A stretch of 8,665 nt of DNA from Fidelibacterota bacterium. Lineage in GTDB: Bacteria > Fidelibacterota > Marinisomatia > Marinisomatales > UBA1611. Under the pieces are notes generated by a model. The model worked only from the letters and a program-made list of their open reading frames with translations, was not told the DNA's origin and made no database searches. Numbering within the stretch: position 1 is the stretch's first letter; each line of letters starts with the position of its first letter. The position numbers and the translations under genes were made by a program. Of this stretch, positions 1-8,665 are shown piece by piece. The stretch is from the NCBI GenBank assembly GCA_002717915.1, contig PBCV01000013.1:1-8665 (forward strand). The letters run 5' to 3'.

Positions 1-1
1 T

Positions 2-115
2 GAATTTAATGTTGAATTGATCACACCGATCGCCATGGATAAGGAACTTCGTTTTGCAATCCGTGAAGGCGGTCACACTGTAGGTGCTGGTGTGGTTACT
101 GATATATCTGAATAG
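2..115 (+). CDS. tuf: Translation elongation factor Tu, C-terminal end only (partial)
   Basis: The open frame enters from the left edge and codes for the last 37 residues of a protein ending in [12 protein letters not shown], then stops at TAG. The segment [20 protein letters not shown] followed by GAGVV is the final beta-barrel (domain 3) of EF-Tu. EF-Tu is the GTPase that brings aminoacyl-tRNA to the ribosomal A site; its GTP-binding domain lies outside the window. Identity is secure from the near-universal GxTVGAGVV ending. The stop codon overlaps the AGGA ribosome-binding site of the next gene, which fits co-transcription with rpmG. A tuf copy directly upstream of secE-nusG is a classic bacterial arrangement. 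Whether the genome holds a second tuf copy cannot be seen. Confidence 0.97.
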   Translation, partial: EFNVELITPIAMDKELRFAIREGGHTVGAGVVTDISE

Positions 116-126
116 GATCAATTACA

Positions 127-291
127 ATGGCTGGGAACAGTAAGAGAGCGATCGTGCAGATAGAAAGTACAGCGGGAACAGGATATCGGTATACGGTTAC
201 AAAAAGTAAGAAAAATCATCCTGGTCGTATTGAATATAAAAAATACGACCCTGTTGTGAGAAAACATGTTGTTTTCAAGGAAACAAAATAG
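127..291 (+). CDS. rpmG: 50S ribosomal protein bL33, cysteine-free type
   Basis: This 54-residue basic protein matches bL33, a small protein of the large ribosomal subunit near the E site. Diagnostic stretches are the [17 protein letters not shown] region (about residues 14-30) and [15 protein letters not shown] (about 38-52); E. coli bL33 has the matching SAGTGHFYTTTKNK and KKFDPVVRQHVIYKE. It has no cysteine at all, so it is the zinc-free C-minus form rather than the four-cysteine zinc-ribbon form. The ATG start is supported by AGGA at 114-117, nine bases upstream, and by a conventional N-terminus (MAGNSKRA). It lies 11 bases after tuf and 38 bases before tRNA-Trp, so all three are probably on one transcript. 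It is short enough to be missed by automatic calling. Confidence 0.95.
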   Translation: MAGNSKRAIVQIESTAGTGYRYTVTKSKKNHPGRIEYKKYDPVVRKHVVFKETK

Positions 292-329
292 GTTGCAGGA
301 GTGAAATTTAGATTGCTCGTGCATTTGAT

Positions 330-402
330 AGGAGAGTAGCTCAATTGGTAGAGCAACGGCCTCCAAAGCCGTAGGTTGCAGGTTCAAGTCCTGTCTCTCC
401 TG
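330..402 (+). tRNA. trnW: tRNA-Trp (anticodon CCA)
   Basis: A full cloverleaf can be folded by eye. The 7-bp acceptor stem pairs 330-336 (AGGAGAG) with 395-401 (CTCTCCT). The D stem is 339-342 with 351-354. The anticodon stem is 356-360 with 368-372 and closes a seven-base loop holding CCA at 363-365. The variable loop is five bases (373-377). The T stem 378-382 with 390-394 (one G-U pair) closes the loop TTCAAGT. The discriminator base is G402, as in bacterial tRNA-Trp. The 3' CCA is not encoded (GCAG follows), so it must be added by the nucleotidyltransferase. The gene sits between rpmG and secE, a position known for tRNA-Trp in many bacteria, and is probably cut from the tuf transcript. 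Confidence 0.97.
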
Positions 403-408
403 CAGAAA

Positions 409-446
409 TTGAGTTGGTCTCAAGAATATTAATTCTCATTAGAGAA
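409..446 (+). other. Two small inverted repeats in the tRNA-Trp to secE spacer
   Basis: TTGAG at 409-413 pairs with CTCAA at 419-423 around a five-base loop, and TTCTC at 433-437 pairs with GAGAA at 442-446 around a four-base loop. Both stems are perfect but only five base pairs long. Neither is followed by a T run, so they do not look like terminators. They could be marks for 3' processing of the tRNA or nothing at all; such short stems are common by chance. Confidence 0.3.
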
Positions 447-468
447 AATAAGATTTTAGGAATATAGA

Positions 469-651
469 ATGTTTAAAAAACTTCAGCAATTTTTAGCTGA
501 TGTAAACTTTGAGATGAATAAGGTCTCCTGGCCAAACTGGGAGGCATTAAAAGGGTCTACGTATATCGTTTTATCCCTATCTCTGATTTTGATTCTGTTC
601 CTGTTTTTCGTGGATTTACTTTTGTCAAAAGTTCTGAATTTCATTCTTTAA
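469..651 (+). CDS. secE: Preprotein translocase subunit SecE (short, single-span form)
   Basis: A 60-residue protein with a charged amphipathic N-terminus followed by one membrane segment at about residues 31-56. SecE clamps the two halves of the SecY channel and is needed for Sec-dependent export across the inner membrane. The family hallmark is seen at about residues 15-24 ([10 protein letters not shown]), matching the E-x-x-K-V-x-W-P motif on the cytoplasmic face. The length is the usual 60-65 residues of most bacteria, without the two extra membrane spans of enterobacterial SecE. The ATG at 469 is preceded by AGGA at 458-461 with seven bases spacing. nusG begins two bases after its stop, the standard secE-nusG pairing, which strongly supports the call despite the low information in so short a protein. 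Confidence 0.96.
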   Translation: MFKKLQQFLADVNFEMNKVSWPNWEALKGSTYIVLSLSLILILFLFFVDLLLSKVLNFIL

Positions 652-653
652 TA

Positions 654-1187
654 ATGGATTGGTATACACTACGCGTCATCTCCGGTAAGGAAAAAAAGAT
701 CAAAGAAGCCATTCTTTATGATGTCTCAAATTCAGAAATGAACGAGCAGATTAGCGATGTATTGGTTCCTTCAGAGAATATTATTGAAATGCGAGATGGA
801 AAGAAAAAAGTCAAGGAGCGGGTTTTTTTCCCCGGATATCTACTTATTCGCCTGGAAATGAATAAGGAAACACGATATCTCCTTGAGAGCGTCAATGGTG
901 TGATTTCGTTTGTTGGACCCAAAGGGGAGCCTCAACCTCTCAAACCGGAAGAGGCACAGCGTTTTCTTGGCGATTTTGATGGTGGTGATGGCCCTCTAAG
1001 GGTAACGGAGGCAGCTCCCTACAAGGTTGGTGATCCTGTCAAAGTTACAGATGGTCCCTTCTTGGATTTTTCAGGGCTCGTTCAGGAAGTGAATCATGAT
1101 AAACAGAAATTGAAGGTCCTGGTAAGCATATTTGGGCGTCAAACCCCTGTAGAGTTGGATTATCTCCAAGTAAAATTGGAAAGTTAA
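654..1187 (+). CDS. nusG: Transcription elongation and antitermination factor NusG
   Basis: A 177-residue protein with the two-domain NusG plan. The NGN domain (about 1-105) carries [13 protein letters not shown] at the start and the core strand [10 protein letters not shown] at 58-67; it binds the polymerase clamp. A linker leads to the KOW domain (about 122-177), with [16 protein letters not shown] at 126-141 and [10 protein letters not shown] at 159-168; this domain contacts Rho or ribosomal protein S10. Length is close to E. coli NusG (181), with only a shorter N-terminal tail. The ATG lies two bases after the secE stop, and no Shine-Dalgarno sequence is visible upstream, so translation probably depends on coupling to secE. 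No alternative upstream start exists without entering secE. The protein acts on the polymerase whose subunits are encoded further along the same cluster. Confidence 0.98.
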   Translation: MDWYTLRVISGKEKKIKEAILYDVSNSEMNEQISDVLVPSENIIEMRDGKKKVKERVFFPGYLLIRLEMNKETRYLLESVNGVISFVGPKGEPQPLKPEEAQRFLGDFDGGDGPLRVTEAAPYKVGDPVKVTDGPFLDFSGLVQEVNHDKQKLKVLVSIFGRQTPVELDYLQVKLES

Positions 1188-1205
1188 AAAAGGTTAAATG
1201 ATAAC

Positions 1206-1631
1206 ATGGCTAAAAAAGTCACAGGATTTATAAAACTGCAAATAAAGGCAGGGCGGGCTAACCCTGCGCCGCCTGTGGGGCCCGCACTGGGTCAACATGG
1301 TGTGAATATCATGGAATTTTGTAAAGCGTTCAACGCAGATACGCAGGATAAAATGGGTGATTTAATCCCCGTTGAGATTACGGTATATGCGGATCGCAGT
1401 TTTACATTTATTACAAAAACTCCCCCTGCAGCAAGATTGATTTTAAAAGCAGCTAAAGTTCCCAAGGGGTCCGGCGAACCAAACCGAGAAAAAGTAGGTT
1501 CAGTTACTGAAGATGATTTACGCTCCATTGCAGAAATTAAGATGGAAGACTTGAACGCAAATACCATTGAGCAGGCTGTCATGATGATTCGAGGAACCTG
1601 TGTTTCCATGGGTATAGAAGTGAAAGGGTAA
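1206..1631 (+). CDS. rplK: 50S ribosomal protein uL11
   Basis: A 141-residue protein of standard length for uL11, which folds on the GTPase-associated region of 23S rRNA at the stalk base. The N-terminal domain (about 1-72) shows [19 protein letters not shown] at 22-40, including the proline pair in the part that with 23S rRNA forms the thiostrepton site. The C-terminal rRNA-binding domain (about 76-141) shows [15 protein letters not shown] at 87-101. The ATG start gives the normal [13 protein letters not shown]-terminus. The only purine-rich sequence upstream, AAAGG at 1189-1193, sits 12 bases away, longer than ideal. The gap to nusG is 18 bases, and rplA follows after 8. In E. coli L1 represses translation at the rplK leader; any such site here would have to lie within the nusG 3' end. 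Confidence 0.98.
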   Translation: MAKKVTGFIKLQIKAGRANPAPPVGPALGQHGVNIMEFCKAFNADTQDKMGDLIPVEITVYADRSFTFITKTPPAARLILKAAKVPKGSGEPNREKVGSVTEDDLRSIAEIKMEDLNANTIEQAVMMIRGTCVSMGIEVKG

Positions 1632-1639
1632 AAGTAGGA

Positions 1640-2329
1640 ATGAAACAGACAAAAAATATGACTGCTGCTGTAGAAAAATACGATAGAACAGCCACATATT
1701 CTTTAGCCGATGCGGTTGCGCTGATGCAAGATCTTAAATATTCAAAGTTTGATGAAAGTGTCGATCTGGCGATCAATTTGGATGTGGACCCAAGGCATGC
1801 AGAAGAAAACATCAGGGTGACCACACCTTTACCCCATGGAACCGGGAAATCTGTAACTGTTCTGGTATTGGCATCTGGACCAAAAGAGAAAGAAGCTCAG
1901 GAAGCAGGTGCGGATTATGTAGGGAATAAAGAGTATTTGACAAAAATAAAAAATGGCTGGACAGACGTAGATAAGATTGTTGCTACACCGGATATGATGG
2001 GTGAACTTGGGAAACTTGGAAAAATTCTCGGACCTAAAGGACTAATGCCCAATCCGAAAAGTGGTACTGTTACCATGGATGTGGGCAAAGCAGTTACAGA
2101 TTTAAAAGCAGGTCAGGTTGAGCTCAGAGTAGAAAGCACTGGTATTATCCATGTAACCTGCGGAAAAATTTCATTTGATAAAGAACATTTAGTTGAGAAT
2201 ATTGAAAAAATATATGATACAATTATGAAAGCCCGGCCTGCATCTGTTAAAGGACAATACTTTGAAAAAATGACACTTTCTTCTACCATGGGGCCCGGGA
2301 TTCTGATTGACCATGGAGCAATAAGGTAA
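1640..2329 (+). CDS. rplA: 50S ribosomal protein uL1
   Basis: A 229-residue protein of usual uL1 length. uL1 forms the mobile L1 stalk that moves with deacylated tRNA in the E site and, in many bacteria, represses its own operon. Visible signatures are KFDESVDLAINL at 36-47, LPHGTGK at 64-70, the stretch GKILGPKGLMPNPKSGTVT at 127-145 in the second domain, and GIIHVTCGKISF at 168-179. The C-terminus has the common STMGPGI segment. ATG at 1640 aligns with the E. coli N-terminus (MAKLTKRM); an in-frame ATG at 1658 would remove the first six residues. AGGA at 1636-1639 directly abuts the ATG, too close to serve it, so initiation may use GGG at 1626-1628 or coupling from rplK eight bases upstream. 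A cysteine at 174 is a minor oddity. Confidence 0.98.
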   Translation: MKQTKNMTAAVEKYDRTATYSLADAVALMQDLKYSKFDESVDLAINLDVDPRHAEENIRVTTPLPHGTGKSVTVLVLASGPKEKEAQEAGADYVGNKEYLTKIKNGWTDVDKIVATPDMMGELGKLGKILGPKGLMPNPKSGTVTMDVGKAVTDLKAGQVELRVESTGIIHVTCGKISFDKEHLVENIEKIYDTIMKARPASVKGQYFEKMTLSSTMGPGILIDHGAIR

Positions 2330-2334
2330 GTATT

Positions 2335-2850
2335 ATGCCCAGTAAGAAAAATACAAAACAGGTTAAAGCATTGTCGGAAACCTTTTCAAAGGCAAAGGCA
2401 GTATACTTTACCGAATATCACGGACTGAATGTCGGGGAAATAACAAAACTGCGCAGTGAATTTTTTAAAGCCGATGTGGAATATAAAGTGGCAAAGAATA
2501 CTCTGATCAAACTGGCTGCAGAAGAAAATAAGATCACTGGTCTTGAAGGAATGTTTAAGGGGTCTACTGCTATAGCCATCGCCTATGATGAACCTGTTGC
2601 ACCTGCAAAAGTGATCAAAGAATTCACAAAAGAAAATGATCTCCCTAATGTAAAGGGAATCTTATTTGATGGTGAATTTCTCCCCGGAGAAGAATTTAAA
2701 CGGTTGGCCGATCTCCCAAGCAAAGAAGAACTCCTTGCAAAATTGGTGGCAATGCTAAACAGCCCATTGCAGAAATTGGTCTCCACGTTAAATGCTCCAC
2801 TGCAAAATGCTGTTGGGGTATTAAATAGTTTAAAAGAACAGAAATCTTAA
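2335..2850 (+). CDS. rplJ: 50S ribosomal protein uL10 (stalk base)
   Basis: A 171-residue protein. uL10 binds 23S rRNA beside uL11 with its globular N-terminal domain and carries L7/L12 dimers on a long C-terminal helix. The N-terminal domain (about 1-128) shows the family pattern KAVYFTEYHGLNVGEITKLR at 21-40 followed by VEYKVAKNTLIKLA at 48-61. The C-terminal helix runs from about 129 to 169 and contains an imperfect 11-residue repeat, LNSPLQKLVST (141-151) then LNAPLQNAVGV (152-162), then LNSLKEQ. Its length after LPSKEE resembles L10 from bacteria with six L12 copies more than E. coli L10, which has four. The ATG is served by AAGG at 2323-2326, eight bases upstream and inside the end of rplA. 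The gap to rplA is only five bases, leaving no room for an intergenic L10 leader. Confidence 0.97.
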   Translation: MPSKKNTKQVKALSETFSKAKAVYFTEYHGLNVGEITKLRSEFFKADVEYKVAKNTLIKLAAEENKITGLEGMFKGSTAIAIAYDEPVAPAKVIKEFTKENDLPNVKGILFDGEFLPGEEFKRLADLPSKEELLAKLVAMLNSPLQKLVSTLNAPLQNAVGVLNSLKEQKS

Positions 2851-2860
2851 TCAAACAAGT

Positions 2861-2866
2861 AAGGAG
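2861..2866 (+). promoter_or_regulatory. Strong ribosome binding site of rplL
   Basis: AAGGAG lies eight bases upstream of the rplL ATG. It is clearly stronger than the sites of the preceding ribosomal genes, where nusG, rplK and rplA have weak, badly spaced or no visible sites. This fits the need for several L7/L12 copies per ribosome from the same mRNA; that link is inference. Confidence 0.8.
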
Positions 2867-2874
2867 TAGTTAAC

Positions 2875-3252
2875 ATGGCAGTGACTCGAGAAGATGTCCT
2901 CTCATATTTAGAAGAATCAAATATGGTGGAAATCTCTGAACTTATCAGTGAAATAGAAGAAAAATTTGGTGTAACCGCAGCAGCCCCTGTTGCCGTTGCT
3001 GCCGCACCTGCTGCGGGTGGTGATGCAGGTGAGGAAGCGAAAACCGAATTTGACGTAGTACTTAAATCAGCTGGACAAGCGAAGATTAATGTAATTAAAG
3101 CTGTCCGCAGCATTACAGACCTAGGATTGAAAGAAGCTAAGGAGTTTGTTGATTCTGCGCCGAAAACGCTTAAAGAGGGCGTTTCTGAAGCAGAAGCTAA
3201 TGAAATAAAAGCGAAGCTTGAAGAAGCAGGCGCTGAAGTTGACCTTGCCTGA
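2875..3252 (+). CDS. rplL: 50S ribosomal protein bL12 (L7/L12)
   Basis: A 125-residue acidic protein with the three-part L7/L12 design. The N-terminal dimerization domain (about 1-33) binds the uL10 helix. An alanine-rich, flexible hinge (about 34-55, with runs such as [13 protein letters not shown]) links it to the C-terminal domain (about 57-125), which recruits and stimulates EF-Tu, EF-G and other translational GTPases. The C-terminal domain shows KTEFDVVL at 56-63, [20 protein letters not shown] at 73-92 and [20 protein letters not shown] at 100-119. The protein ends in EVDLA rather than the common EVELK or EVEVK. It is the only complete gene here ended by TGA, and it has the strongest ribosome-binding site of the ribosomal genes. 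It lies 24 bases after rplJ. Confidence 0.98.
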   Translation: MAVTREDVLSYLEESNMVEISELISEIEEKFGVTAAAPVAVAAAPAAGGDAGEEAKTEFDVVLKSAGQAKINVIKAVRSITDLGLKEAKEFVDSAPKTLKEGVSEAEANEIKAKLEEAGAEVDLA

Positions 3253-3305
3253 TTCAACTCATCATTTCTTTCATTCTTTTTCTAACTAAATACCGGGAGG
3301 CTTAA
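3253..3305 (+). other. rplL-rpoB spacer, pyrimidine-rich, with rpoB leader
   Basis: This 53-base spacer is mostly T and C until about 3285 and ends in the rpoB ribosome binding site. The longest T run is five bases (3277-3281), and I find no GC-rich hairpin ahead of it, so it does not look like an intrinsic terminator or attenuator. E. coli has an attenuator and an RNase III site in the matching interval; neither is apparent here. Readthrough from rplL into rpoB is the simplest reading. Confidence 0.55.
3295..3300 (+). promoter_or_regulatory. Ribosome binding site fixing the TTG start of rpoB
   Basis: GGGAGG lies five bases upstream of TTG at 3306-3308. An in-frame TAA at 3303-3305 immediately precedes that TTG, so translation cannot begin earlier in this frame. 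The next in-frame GTG (3366) or the much later ATG codons would delete conserved N-terminal residues. The site therefore decides in favour of TTG. Confidence 0.88.

Positions 3306-8665
<5,360 letters not shown>

Noticed and set aside
289..382. An 11-base direct repeat, TAGGTTGCAGG, at 289-299 and 372-382
   Set aside because: It looked like a possible attachment-site duplication at a tRNA. It is too short, one copy spans the rpmG stop codon, only 72 bases lie between the copies, and there is no integrase nearby.
118..423. A 101-codon open frame on the minus strand over rpmG and tRNA-Trp
   Set aside because: It covers a real tRNA and a real ribosomal protein gene in antisense, and its product resembles no family I know. 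It is a shadow frame.
404..468. A possible sigma70-type promoter ahead of secE (TTGAGT, TTGGTC and AT-rich boxes)
   Set aside because: No -35 and -10 pair at 16-18 base spacing matches well enough, and promoter consensus in the FCB group differs, so I would not call one.
1198..1233. An 11-codon out-of-frame mini-ORF (ATG at 1198) overlapping the rplK start, closer to the AAAGG sequence than the true ATG
   Set aside because: It could be a regulatory upstream frame, but it is very short, overlaps the real start, and nothing else supports translation.
2847..3257. A 136-codon minus-strand frame covering rplL
   Set aside because: It is the antisense of the alanine-rich, biased rplL sequence, which keeps the opposite frame open by composition. 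rplL is unmistakable.

Overview
This window is a stretch of core bacterial housekeeping DNA. It holds the conserved tuf – rpmG – tRNA-Trp – secE – nusG – rplK – rplA – rplJ – rplL – rpoB – rpoC cluster, all on the + strand. It starts inside the 3' end of the elongation factor Tu gene and ends inside rpoC, just after the part encoding the RNA polymerase active-site loop. Every reading frame is intact and full length for its family except the two cut by the window edges. TGA ends rplL and TAA or TAG end the others, so the standard bacterial code fits. I see no insertion sequence, phage, CRISPR, toxin or defence gene, and no gene on the minus strand.

The organism is a moderately AT-rich bacterium. 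Several protein details recall the Bacteroidota/Chlorobiota/Marinimicrobia (FCB) assemblage as I remember it: the RpoB segment DQTNPLAEITHKRR, a roughly 120-residue basic, helical RpoB insertion before the conserved GDELQPGI segment, and the RpoC segment [11 protein letters not shown]. The proteins are not a plain Bacteroides-type match. I would guess an uncultured FCB lineage (for example Marinimicrobia-like) at low to moderate confidence; this is recall, not a computed phylogeny.

Layout. Bases 1-403 carry the EF-Tu end, a cysteine-free bL33 and tRNA-Trp(CCA). After a 66-base spacer, secE (protein export) and nusG (transcription elongation) are packed 2 bases apart. Then rplK, rplA, rplJ and rplL follow, encoding the L11/L1/L10/L12 stalk proteins of the large ribosomal subunit, with gaps of 5 to 24 bases. 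A 53-base pyrimidine-rich spacer precedes rpoB, and rpoC follows 17 bases after rpoB. The longest non-coding stretch is the 66-base tRNA-secE spacer, so no gene-free region over 300 bases exists.

Together the genes supply the ribosomal GTPase centre (bL33 is the exception, lying elsewhere on the 50S subunit), one of the factors that centre acts with (EF-Tu), the core polymerase subunits, and the elongation factor that can link polymerase to ribosome. The most noteworthy details are TTG start codons on both polymerase genes, a repeat-bearing L10 C-terminal helix predicting three L12 dimers, a glycine in the rifampicin-pocket region of RpoB, and the absence of room for the E. coli-type L10 leader. 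I found no convincing sign of a novel system.
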